Below, in pieces: positions 12,225-22,954 of a stretch of DNA of 64,000 nt (position 1 is the stretch's first letter; each line of letters opens with the position of its first letter). The DNA lies in assembly GCA_021014945.1 (NCBI GenBank), contig MU266374.1:86005-150004 (forward strand), given 5' to 3'. The stretch comes from Leucogyrophana mollusca (taxonomy: Eukaryota > Basidiomycota > Agaricomycetes > Boletales). The notes beneath the pieces are model-generated. The model was not told the DNA's origin. It was given only the letters and a program-made list of their open reading frames with translations, and did not search any database. The position numbers and the translations under genes were made by a program.

Positions 12225-13436
12225 TCAAACCCTCATTTCTGGCACTAAATCATTCCCAGCACCGCTTGTTAGGAAATCCCTCAGGTTCGTAAGCGCGCGG
12301 ACCTCCATCCTCCTCTCTGAGTCTTGTGTTCGTGTACCCACATGCGGCAATAGTGCATTCTGTGGAAACTCGAACAATCTTGGGTTGATGCTGGGCTCGT
12401 TAGGGAATACGGCGAGGCCGACTGATGACAGCTGATGGTGCAAAGTGTCATAACTCCCGAAAACGCACGAGAGGCCGTCATGGCTTACATGTCCATCCTC
12501 TAGCGCCCTTATCATCGCCTCCTCATCCACTACCTTCCCCCTCGCGGTATTAACCAAGATGCTCCCCCTCTTCATAGCCCTGATCGCCTTCTCCCCGACA
12601 AGCCCTACCGTCTCCGCCCTCAAAGGCACATGCACACTCAATACGTCTGCTTGCTCACAGAGCGCCTCGAGGCTCCCGACGTACTCACACCATTCTGGCA
12701 CGTCCAGCCTCCGATTCCGCGAGTGATAGATCACACGCATCGGGAAGGCATGAACGAGGTGGGCGAGGTAGAGCCCGATGCCACCAAGTCCGAGGATACC
12801 GAGAGTGCGGCCGGTGAGGTCATGTGTCGCGCCGGCAGAGATCGGGGTCTTCCAAGTGAGTGAGCGAAGAGACCGCTCAGCAAAGGAGAAGTGTCGGAGG
12901 CAGGAAATAATTAGGAAAAGTGCAGTAGTGGCTGTACCCTCGTCAACAGCACCAGGTGTGTTAGACACGAATATGCCTACACAGACAAGAGGTCAACCTT
13001 GATAGCCTCTTGGCTGCTCAACAAGACCTTCCTTTCGCTTTACAAGCCTGGATATCGATCAAATCGTACCCAGCTCCGTTGTGTGCGATCCACTTGAGAC
13101 TGGGAGGCAGGCCTGCGATAAGATCTGCGTCGAAGACGCCAATACGCGCCGCCGAGATGTTGCGTCTATAGATCCCCACCGTGCCTTCATATTGTCCACC
13201 AGGATGGAATCTTCCAAAGAAATCGGTGCGGTTCGGCGCGTCGTCGATCTAGGTTCGCGGTTAGCAGGGGACAGGGAATCGTATTACCACTTACGATCAC
13301 TTCAGCTAGGCCATCGAATAGGGCATGAAGTTCATCATGTGCCCATCTCAGATTACCTGGGCCGGTCGTGGGCGTGAGTGGTGCTATAGCTGAAGGAATG
13401 TAGAAACTCACCGCAGACCAGTATACGAGGGAGCAT
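12225..13436 (-). CDS. D-isomer-specific 2-hydroxyacid dehydrogenase, copy D
   Basis: Minus-strand exons by alignment to copies A-C: 13436-13412, 13356-13295, 13248-13032, 12976-12489, 12431-12225 (332 aa if spliced this way). GLGGIG, the Arg in NTARGK, Glu in FPNEP and His in PHVGT are kept. Two oddities. The donor expected after GCGAAAG at 13032 reads gaaggt instead of gt, so intron 3 lacks a canonical donor; the next gt is 4 nt on and would shift the frame. The Asp of GLDV, kept in A-C, is Ala here. The gene may be newly damaged, or may splice unusually. It is inverted relative to the other copies and its start faces 7TM copy 2. Confidence 0.75.
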
Positions 13437-14583
13437 GGTGGTTCGGGCTGATAAGGCAGTCACAAGTCCAGATAGAGCGTCAGTATGCACCCGGAGGCAC
13501 GGACCGGAATATCATTGATCAAGACCTAACCGGGTGTACACATCACCCCGACGCCGTGACGACTCCGTTGATCCTGATCTTGTAAGTTGCAGTGAAAGTG
13601 GTTCGTTATGGGGAGCTTCTAACTGTCTACAGAGGTACGCCGGAACGAGGGGGAAATCGACATCAAGGTCCTGAGTTGAGTACGCCAGCGAGATCTGTTG
13701 CGTTTGAGATTCTGAACGACTGCAGTTGGTCCTCGTGACAAACAGGCGGCGTGTATGCTGCGCCTTCCCCAGTGAGGGCCTCGGGGTGTTTTGCGATTTG
13801 CAGTCTCGACTAACAGTGTGTTTTCTACCTGCGTCGGAAAGAGGATTGCCTCCAAGTTCCGGCTTACCCGCATGGTTAACGATAATCCTCATTTAGCGTT
13901 GGTCTGTGGTGGCGGCCAATGGGTTGGTATGGTTCCCGAGGGGTCAGTGTCTGCTGAAGTCCACGATGCTGAGGCGTCGTCATCGTTTGATGCCCGTGAA
14001 GAAGAACCTGTCGATAGAAGTCGGGAGAACTGAATACGAACTGTAACTGGACAACAGCTCCAATGATCCTCGTCAAGAAAGACAGACAAAATTTGAGACC
14101 ACATCGCGTCGCGTGAGGTGGCGAGTTTTTGCTTGAGCCCATGTCAGATGCACTGCTATGCACGAACACGCGTCGGGGAATGCCGAACGTTGTAATATGT
14201 ACCAGGTCCAACCGTCGCCTCCTCTTCCTCTGGGCTAACCTCAGTATTACCTACTCACGGTGTCGTATCAGCGCAACTGAAGGTCTCCAACTATCTCGGC
14301 GGGCGGCGATGAGATGCCTGGAGGCCGCGACGACCCAGAAGAGGCTTATCGCCTACCTCCCTCGTCAAGCTCAGTTCTCATCTACCCAAGTTTCTATTCA
14401 AATATAATCTATTTTACGGACGTCCACCAACGGCGGCGATTGCGCACCTTCGATGCCTACACTCCGGTCGCCTGAACCAATTCCCTTTCAAAGAGCAACA
14501 CCCGGTTTATATATCGCCTGCAGCGATGGTCGCTCAGAAACAAACGTCTCAACCCCCGCTGTTGCAAGGTTCTTTATCAAGCC
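13437..14583. other. intergenic between divergent dehydrogenase D and 7TM copy 2
   Basis: Several open frames exist on both strands but none has splice-consistent extensions or recognisable motifs. It probably holds two divergent promoters. Confidence 0.4.
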
Positions 14584-15751
14584 ATGGCTTCAAACTGCAG
14601 CACACTCAGCGGATGGGACGCAGAACTATACTCGGATAGGGTAAATCTCATAGGATGCACCACCGTCGCTGGGATAACTTATGGAATCATGCTCATCCTC
14701 CTCGTAACTTGCGCGATCTCTTTACTTAAAACCATTCGTTCCCCGACATCGGAGCGGTCGACGCGAAATCGCGCAATTTATCAGCTGCTCTACATCGCAG
14801 TCATGTTCATCCTCGGGACGCTGTATCTCTCTGCTACTACCCAGAGAGTGCAGATAGAATACGTTGACCATCCTAACGTCCCCGGTGGTGCGTTGGCACT
14901 CACTGCTGCAGTAGCGCAAGACCCCGTTTCGCGGATAGGCCCGGTTGTCTATGTCTTGGCAAATTGGATGAGCGATTGCTTAGTGGTGAGGGGGCTTCAT
15001 ATCCAACGATATTTTGACTGACCCTTTGTGCTTTAGCTTTGGCGAGTCTTCGTACTCTACCACGGTTCACCTTATCAGGTGTGGGTGGCCATATTTCCTT
15101 TCGTCCTGTTCCTAGGCGTTGTTGGTGGGCTCTATTTACCTTTAGGTTATTCACCGCTGACATTGCATCAAGCGGTGGGAATCATTGGCATAGTCCACCC
15201 CACTATCATAGACCAACTTTTCTGTTCGCGTTCAAATCTAGCTACGCGGGCTGTGACTCTTTACTACGGCCTGACACTCTCACTCAGCCTCCTCTCCGCG
15301 ATCCTCGTTATATCTAGGGTCTATGTGCACAAGAGGCGACTACAAAAGGCCCTTGGTGAGTCTTTTGTGAGTCTCCCGTTACGTTAGCAGGACGATGACG
15401 AATTTTATAGGTCCGGGCCACGGTTCGCTTTATACTAGCGTCGCCGTGATGACAATCGAGTCCTCTGGGCTGTATGCCGTGTGGTTGTTAATCTTTCTAG
15501 TCCTCTACGTCTTCGAAAGTCCTCTCCAGATTGTATTCCTAGCATCGCTATGTCATGTGCAGGTACGTTAAACCATGGTGTTCTCCGTGGAGTCGGACTA
15601 ATGTACCGGAGAGATCATAGCCCCGCTCCTTATCCTATTCAACGTCTCGCGGGGCAGAGCCTGGACACGCAAGACTGACCTCATCGCTATGTCTACTATC
15701 CAATTTGCGCCAAATGCCCCCCGCTCGGATCGGGAGATGGTGGAATTCTGA
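14584..15751 (+). CDS. orphan seven-transmembrane protein, copy 2
   Basis: Five exons: 14584-14985, 15037-15124, 15173-15355, 15411-15562, 15614-15751 (320 aa). Exons 2 and 4 have exactly the lengths (88 and 152 nt) found in the other copies. The loop after TM2 reads HPNVPGG, TM3 runs into LWRVFVLYHGS, and RVYVHKRRL follows TM5. The last exon is short (45 aa plus stop) and gives TM7 plus a brief cytoplasmic tail. No broken frame. It is closer to copy 1 than to the 31-35 kb copies, judging from YHGS and the N-terminus. Function unknown; a sensor or receptor role is only inference. Confidence 0.75.
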
Positions 15752-17607
15752 CACCACTAATTCAGCGAAGGCTGAGCTTCAAGGCATATTACCCCGTTGT
15801 CTGCCACTAGGTAGCCCATTCAGACTTCCAATTATTTATCGCGTCAATATGTGCACATTATTTTCGATCAAAACAACACTTTATGTACTTGGCCGGTAGT
15901 CTACGCTCACGTTAACAGCGTTCCCCAATCGCGGTTCTGAAAAGTTCACGTGTTCTTCTGATCCTGGCCACATCATTGCTTATGCGCTGGTAATAGGTCG
16001 GCATCACTGGAAGAGAGGGCCAGCAACTAGTGCAACACCGGTCTTTAAGGCATTGTCAAAGGTTTAGTATGGCTGTCTGATCTGAGGTGTACCCAAGACA
16101 GCTTGAAAAGAGCCGCCCTCAAGCTGTGCCCTTGCAGCCTAAGCCACTGGCAAAGTCACCTGCTTAGGGGTGAAACCAGACCAGTTGTTTGTTCTTGTTA
16201 TAAATGGAGGCATTTGCCATTTGTACAAACTGTAGACTCGACTCCTCCAAACGCAGACCTAGCAATTTTTCAGCAGACCGAGCTTGCAGCCTTACACTTT
16301 CTACCCTGACAATCAGCTAATCTCCTCGTACAGTGGAAATTTGATCCATCTCAAATTCGCTCTAAAATTCCAAAAATCCGGAACCCCATGGCGGCTCGTG
16401 TCGCAAGCTTGACCAATCAGTTATCTTCTCAAAGGCAGAATAGCTGATCCCGTCAAAGGAAAAGGGACAGATCTGATACCATTACCACGATTGCACTGGC
16501 GGAACGAAACCTCCCACTCAAAATCCATGTCTTCGAACTGCGCAGTGACTCCTCGCGTCCGTCATGTAAATGTCTCGTGTGTGTGCGAAATTGATCCACC
16601 CCGGCGCTTTCAATCATTTCATATTTCCGATCTTAAATGCCCATCGCATCGACCTCAAGACCGTTGTTAGGGACACCACATCTATCGATATAGATACCCC
16701 ATCAACAATGCCAACTACTTACTGGAATATCGAACTCCAGGAAGGTAATTTCAGAACGCCCAAGGGTTGTTCCCTTATCTGGTCCAAGTCCTAATCTTGC
16801 CACCCCAGTACTCCGCAGCGATTGCTTGAACTCACGTCACTCCGAACCTTTTGGCAGTCGCGCGTAGTTGGCTCGTCTTTCGCTAGGTTGGCGGCCACCC
16901 CCACTCCGCGCCCGAGAAGAACGAATAGAGGTCTTTGGCCGGTTCAGTAGGCCCCATGACCCGACGTGCTGATAGTCGTACTGAATGTGAATGTGGGACC
17001 GTTGGCGTCACCATGCCTGTTTCCACGATTGCAATTCAATTAACTCATGATCCCTGGCTTCTGATAGCCTCGCTCCTGTCAGGACATAAATCCCAATTTT
17101 TCAACACAAGCATGCATGCTGAGTAGCCGACGGCAGCACGGATGATTCGTTCTGAATGTTTATTACTCGAGCCCAAGGCACCAGGACCACCCCAATGAAC
17201 AGCAGACATATGAGGATGCCTTCAGGGGCCCAGTTTGCCCCCGATCATGATAACGCGGGAAATATAAGTCCGTGTACAACTGTTTGACAGAATAGTACAA
17301 TCAATAAAGCAGTACTGCAGGCACCTGAGATGAGACCACGCATCTGTCAATCAAATAAACTGAGGCGGTGGGCAAGGATGAGTTACAGCCCGACTGATGT
17401 CCATCAATGTGATACCGCCCCCAGCGATTGGTATCGAGCCTTTCATCAAGATGATAATGATTGATTCTCTGACCTATCTATACTTCCGACCCCTTCGACT
17501 GCCCGCAGGCTTGTACGGCATTGTCTAGACCAGTGGGCAACCAGCGGTTATCGTCTTGCCACTTCATTTGCCTTTTGCATTCATAGAAGACCACAGAACA
17601 CGAGAAC
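15752..17607. other. long intergenic stretch, no gene seen
   Basis: About 1.9 kb without a recognisable frame, repeat or RNA gene. Short ORFs lack splice-consistent partners. Confidence 0.4.
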
Positions 17608-18378
17608 ATGCTGGCTGTCGACTCCTACGACGCTATTTCCACTCAAGTGAAGGTTCGTGTTGGTCTTGTTTCCTGCTCCAGGTGCTCAACTGTAGGCAAA
17701 TTTTCAACAGCTGACATGTATTCCTGAGGACGCGACAGGCTTGGAAAGGATTATCCTGGCCGCGCAAGGCGATCTACAGAGGCTTCTCAGGTAAGAGTCT
17801 TTGCTATATCCCCTACTCCTTCTTAATGGCCCACGTGTTCAACTTCCAGCGCTTTCTTCGCGCGTCCGATATTAGTCGAGCGCGTATATGCAAATACACC
17901 ATCTCGGCAGACTCCAGCGTCACCCAGAAACCCCATCACCCAAACACGACAAGTGCATCTGACGTGTGCTTCGTGTATTGTCTGCGTCGCTACCTCCACC
18001 GTCACCATCACTTCGCCCAATGTCGAACGCGTCTTCCTCGACGAACACTTTCCCATAGGACAAACCTTCCGACACCTACACCGAATTCCGGAATTTAGTC
18101 TCCTCGGCGTTGAAACTCAGGAAGTGGGTGGAAAACGGGAGCTGCGAAGAACATATCGGCTTGAAACGGAAGGCTTTGTCGCACAAATATTGGAGGTGTT
18201 TCCAGACAGAGATATGTTTGTCCTGGGCGAGGGTTGGCTTACCAAGGGCCAGTTCAAGAAAGTTGTTAGTAGTGTCTCAAAGGGTTCGTTCGAGCCACTC
18301 CGAGTCACTTTGAAACGGACCGCTAGAGGCTTATGTTGCTTACTTTTATTATATCTACTCATCCTTCGTCAGGGCTGA
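17608..18378 (+). CDS. uncharacterised protein resembling the chorismate-lyase (UbiC) fold
   Basis: Three exons: 17608-17652, 17696-17790, 17850-18378 (222 aa). I do not recognise a named fungal family. The C-terminal half follows the order seen in bacterial chorismate lyase: an Arg-initiated strand (TRQVHLTC), a strand of small and hydrophobic residues, FLDEHFPIGQTF where UbiC has an LG-PLG-type segment, then RRTYRLE and a strand with ILEVFPD. The Arg of RQVHL and the Glu of LEVFP fall where UbiC has its catalytic Arg and Glu. This was done by eye and is inference. The last 16 residues are hydrophobic (LCCLLLLYLLIL) and could be a tail anchor. The neighbour is the PARG gene, convergent. Confidence 0.6.
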
Positions 18379-18615
18379 GATGCCCACCCATCTCATCCTC
18401 GCAGTTACTTGTTTCCCAAAGTCTATTATATATCTATAAGTAAGTTAAAGGGTACCAGCTAAGATAGCATTCAAGGATACAGAGAAAGGGTATGACCTAG
18501 GATTGAATTACAAAACATCGTATTGTTGATGGTACATGATAACAAGTAAAGTTAACCTGAGGGAGTCCGGGTTAGACATTGATCAAAAGCACAGTCCACG
18601 AAAGTATCTATAGAT

Positions 18616-19995
18616 TTACTCACTTGCGGCATTGGACAACACCGATTCGAACAGTCTCATCTCGAACGCCTTTCTAAAAGGTTCGTAAAGCTTCCCGGGT
18701 ACGGCGAAAACAACCTCTTGAAAAACATCTCTAAACTTAGCCCGGCGTGTCTTTACAGGTGCATCCGGCCCTGTCCCCTCCTTCCCAATGTCTCTCTCTT
18801 CACAAACCAATAATTCTGCCCACAGCTCAGCAACCATTTCTACGCGATTCTCGCTTGAACCGCAACCAAAAGCACCAAGGATAAGTGCGCGATCGCCACG
18901 AACCTCGAAGATGCGCAAGGCACGGGCCATGCGATCCCGCATTTTATCACGGATACCATCTTCGAAAACATGCGCGTCCGACGGCGTTATGAGGTAATTC
19001 TGGCGGATCGCAGCAGCATTCACAGGGACGGCTGATAATACATTGACGATGTACGGAGTGATGAAGTCGGACGATGAAGCATCGGGATGAGTGGATGTGT
19101 GTCCCGTCGGTGTATCGTCGTCATCGTCCTTGCGAAATACGACCACACCTGGGCTGTAAACCATGGAATGGTCATGAATCCCGGCCCCGTCCAAACTGAG
19201 AAACTTGCGATGCGTCTTGTAAAACTCCTTCGCAGGGTCATTCTGGAGGCTGGCCAAAAGCGAACTGGATCGAGCGAAGACCTCTTCCTGCTCATTACCG
19301 CCATGAAGAAACCCGCCACCAGGGCGCTTTGGCGATGCAAAAGAAAGTGCACCAATTGACGTAGTAGGCAGACTGCGAGAGGGATCGGTAGATAGCCCAG
19401 GATTGTCTTTGTGTAGTCTCCGTGCAGCTGTGAGTGTGGACGTGGAGGCGAAGGAGATTTTCGTCGATAAGGGGCGAACATTTATCGCCTCCAATCTGCG
19501 CCAATCTGCCAACGCAGGCGAACAATGGGGGTAAAAGGTCGTTCCTTGCTTGCTAAGTACGACTTGAGGGGAAATATCGTGAACGATCTGCACAGGAACA
19601 GTTGGAGGTCCTTGGGGATGGTGTTGTATTGGTGCCAGGCCATCAAAAGGGAGAGAAGAGGAAGAACCGCTGCAAAAATCCCGGAATGCAACGGAATCGA
19701 GAGCAAGAGAGGAAACAGAATGATAAGAAAGTATCTCTTCGACGTACTTGCCATCCCCAAGAACGATCCGCTGCGTATCGCGGGCAATGCTGGCCCACCG
19801 CTCACGCCGTACACGTTGAGTTGCGAAAGCCACCCGGCGCCGCTCCCGCTTGAAATGTTCTTGCTTCTGTCGTTGTCGCTTGGAATGGGCAGTCGGCCCA
19901 ACTGCTTGCTTGATCATACTCTTTGAGTGCATTGGTGTGCTAGAGCGCGCTCGGGATCCAGAAACTTTGCGATTTGACTTTCGAACGTGGACCAT
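18616..19995 (-). CDS. microbial-type poly(ADP-ribose) glycohydrolase family protein
   Basis: A single open frame of 459 aa, unusual in this intron-rich window. The central region matches the TIGR02452 / PARG_cat family: SFASPKRPGGGFLHGGNEQEEV with the Gly triplet near residues 226-228 and the paired Glu near 237-238, the family's catalytic signature. A later GAFGCG loop near residue 390 also fits. Such enzymes remove ADP-ribose from protein or nucleic acid; the exact substrate in fungi is unclear. The first 70 residues are rich in Arg, Lys and Ser and may be a nuclear signal or nucleic-acid contact. The start at 19995 is the first in-frame ATG. It converges with the UbiC-like gene 237 bp away. 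Confidence 0.88.
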   Translation of the reverse strand: MVHVRKSNRKVSGSRARSSTPMHSKSMIKQAVGPTAHSKRQRQKQEHFKRERRRVAFATQRVRRERWASIARDTQRIVLGDGKYVEEILSYHSVSSLALDSVAFRDFCSGSSSSLPFDGLAPIQHHPQGPPTVPVQIVHDISPQVVLSKQGTTFYPHCSPALADWRRLEAINVRPLSTKISFASTSTLTAARRLHKDNPGLSTDPSRSLPTTSIGALSFASPKRPGGGFLHGGNEQEEVFARSSSLLASLQNDPAKEFYKTHRKFLSLDGAGIHDHSMVYSPGVVVFRKDDDDDTPTGHTSTHPDASSSDFITPYIVNVLSAVPVNAAAIRQNYLITPSDAHVFEDGIRDKMRDRMARALRIFEVRGDRALILGAFGCGSSENRVEMVAELWAELLVCEERDIGKEGTGPDAPVKTRRAKFRDVFQEVVFAVPGKLYEPFRKAFEMRLFESVLSNAASE

Positions 19996-21438
19996 TGTCG
20001 AGACTGGTGGTGGTTGTGGGTATCAATCGACCTTGTCAGCGGTGGCTCAGGAGAGGTTATTTGTTGGTATCTATTTACTCTTACTTGGCTGTGCTTCCCC
20101 CAGTTGCCGAAGTGCGCCGGTGAGCTCGAGTGAGTCTGGTGAGTCCGAGTTCAGGGCCGTTTGTACTGTCACTGACTCCAACTTATGTCGCTCGAGGGCA
20201 CGATTACTTATTCCGGTCTTCAAGCTTCAAGCCCCAGGACGTTCAAACTTTGTTGAATTCGATCTCCCAGTACCTTCCACACCCTGGGCATATGAATGGA
20301 AGGGATAGTGACGGTGTTGGGCACCTATATCCACGGAACCAAATCTGCCAGCATCCGAAAGTCACCGCCTACAAAGCTTCTCGATGCGTAGAGGTAGGTT
20401 TGGGGCTGGACCTCAGGTACATGTTATCTGATAAGGAGTTTCTTTTGTCCCCGTTACCATATCGTTGCAATGCACCTCTATAACATCGCGCTGACGCTAT
20501 TATCGTACAGTACCTTCTGCGGATCGCGACTTCTGGAGTAAATAGATACTCCTGCACCAATTGACCTTTGTCGCCTAACCCGAAGCGTTCGATACAAGAA
20601 CGTGCGTTCTTCCGAGCTCCCTTTTAGAATCCTTTTCGTCACATCCGCCTCCACGCATTGGAGGAGAATTGTTATCGACTCCATACAATCACCGATACAG
20701 CTATAAATGAATGGTTCTTCTATCGAGAGATGGTTGCGTATTCTTGTACTAACGATCTTCGCGAATGTCCGGATATCATCCACTCTCTTCAATATCCCAC
20801 GAGAAAACTAAACAACAAATCGCAGAAACACTCTTTCTCACCGCCCATCCTAGAAGCTCCTGCGGATGCTTCATCTTGCAATCTGATCGTCGAAGATCTG
20901 GAGGCTTTGGCTGTGAAGGATCGATCACCTCTCTCTAAGTATAAGTCTCCTGATACAGTGCTACGAATAAGGGCAGACATCTAGACGTCGTTCCCGTTCA
21001 GCTATAGGCATCGATGTGATAGGGACATCAGTGCTGATTCCCGTTTTGTTTCTTCCGTGGAATTTGGGCCATCTCCTCCTAACTTGGAGGTAGCGGGAGA
21101 CCAGGGTGGCCAAACTAGGAAGGTATTGTAGTTGTGTTGTTCATGATGATGAACGACCATGTTTTGTTTTGTCGCATTATGCAGCAAGCGAGTTTCGAGT
21201 CGCCCCGCGCGCTATTCGAGTCTCGTAGGTTTCATGTCTTTTCGACTGTATTGAGGGGTTTTGGTGAGCACCTGGTAACTTAGCAAAATGGTGAATTTGC
21301 CATCTTTAGCTGAGGCGCTGGAATGATTATCTCAGCATCTTTGCTATCGCATTCATCTTGTTCTTCATTTTATCTCAACGTCTACCCGAAGTAGCCCCCA
21401 CCACAACCTAGTTCCTCAATACCCGCCATTACTTCTCA
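19996..21438. other. intergenic, no gene seen
   Basis: No supported gene. Short frames on both strands lack motifs and splice partners. Confidence 0.4.
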
Positions 21439-21714
21439 ATGCCATTCTTCCAGGGTGCAAGCGGTGTGAACGCCTCGAACAGCATCTTCAACGATGTTGC
21501 AAGGGACCAAACAAACACTGACAGCCACAACAACACTATTAACATCGCGTCACACAACTCAGAGCAAACGACCAACAGTGGATCGAATAACGATTCCTCA
21601 GTCCAACAAACCGTCGGTAAGCTCAGGCGATTCCTGCGTGAAGCCACATACTTTCATGAATAACTCAATTTTCCAGTTCCTGAGGCTGGGGCCAGTGAGG
21701 CTGACCCCGAATGA
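21439..21714 (+). CDS. small Asn/Ser-rich protein with FFQGASG start
   Basis: Two exons, 21439-21616 and 21677-21714, give 71 aa. The intron has clean gtaagc and ttccag ends and the join keeps frame to a stop. The start MPFFQGASGVNASNSIFNDVA followed by a run of Asn, Ser, Thr and Gln resembles the N-terminus found on many agaricomycete proteins, where it often precedes a NACHT or other domain. Here the protein stops after a short acidic tail. It may be a stand-alone member or a truncated one. Function unknown. Confidence 0.6.
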
Positions 21715-22954
21715 TGAACCTCGAACTGCAGTTGGTTGTGTAAAGCTAGTATTATTGGTGTTTACCGGTGACCGGTGAGAAAACGATATATAAAACCATC
21801 AACTTTCCATGTTAACTAGTTCCTTAGGTGTATTTGTCCCTCGGAGAGAGTATTCTTGCAATCACGAATCGTGTATACTTATCAGCTTCGTGGCCACTAA
21901 ACCCACACGAGCGATCGTCAAGATTCTTCATGTGACGTCTCTTGTGTGAACCAACGAGCATGTGTGATACGTCCTTCCGCGAACTCGGGGCGGCCCCCCC
22001 GTTGACTACTCTTAAAAGTTCGATCCTCCCATCGGGGAAAATCTGCCACCATGAAAACCGCAGTCTCTGCTTCTTGGGGCCTAAATGGGACCGATCGAAC
22101 GGCGATTCTGGGCGATGCTAGCTGTCGTTCCTTGGGAGGCGAGATCATCTCGGATTTGGAATTGCCCTCGGTGAAATCATAATTTTTGGAGCGGTGAGAT
22201 TGGACTCGAGGTGTGTTACTAATTGTGTTACCTGACGAGGTTTCCGCTGCCTGCTTCTATCGACTTGTGCGGCGTATTTCACCCGTTCAGATGCGAGGAC
22301 ACTAGTAGTTGCACCAAAGATAGATTTTCGTCGCAGAACACAGGTACATGGTTGGTGCGAACTTGGATCACCAAACACGACGTTGTCGTTCACTCGGCGA
22401 ACAATACTCCAAGTCTCCGCAACTATCAAGACTCGACACCTGACAGTTTGTCGAGGTATGGAACACTCCCTACAGTAGATTTCACCACGCTTGCCCCATA
22501 TCATGTGCTTAGTCCTTTTGTGGGGAAGCAGCCAATCGGATAAGGCGAATGGCTTTCAGGTTCAGCGAATTTGCTGATTTGATCATGCTCATCGCCCCCA
22601 GACGCCTTCGCGCAGCGCTGGCGGCCTTCCGATAGGCCACCACCTGCCATCACAGGTACCAGCGCCGATATTTATAGTTGACAGGCTCCGATGACACTCA
22701 AATGTGACATGTGCGTAACCCTTATTTTCGTGCTGACTCTGCCACATTGCCACTCCATCATTCTTGTCCGCGCAAAATTACCCAGAGTGTTCTTTCAGGG
22801 AGGCACTGGCATGAAAGCCCCGTTCCGCCTACCGAGGTCATGAGGCAATTGTCTTACGGCTCATCCCAGGCCTTCACGTCATGGTCCACTTAAAATCCCA
22901 TAGCCCATATTCGGCTGACGCGCTGGACACCCCTGCACCACTTATCTCTGCACC
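21715..22954. other. intergenic, no gene seen
   Basis: No convincing gene. A 43-codon frame at 22051 has no support beyond being open. Confidence 0.4.

Noticed and set aside
13512..14211. Overlapping ORFs on both strands between dehydrogenase D and 7TM copy 2
   Set aside because: No motifs, no consistent splice sites, and no resemblance to either flanking family.
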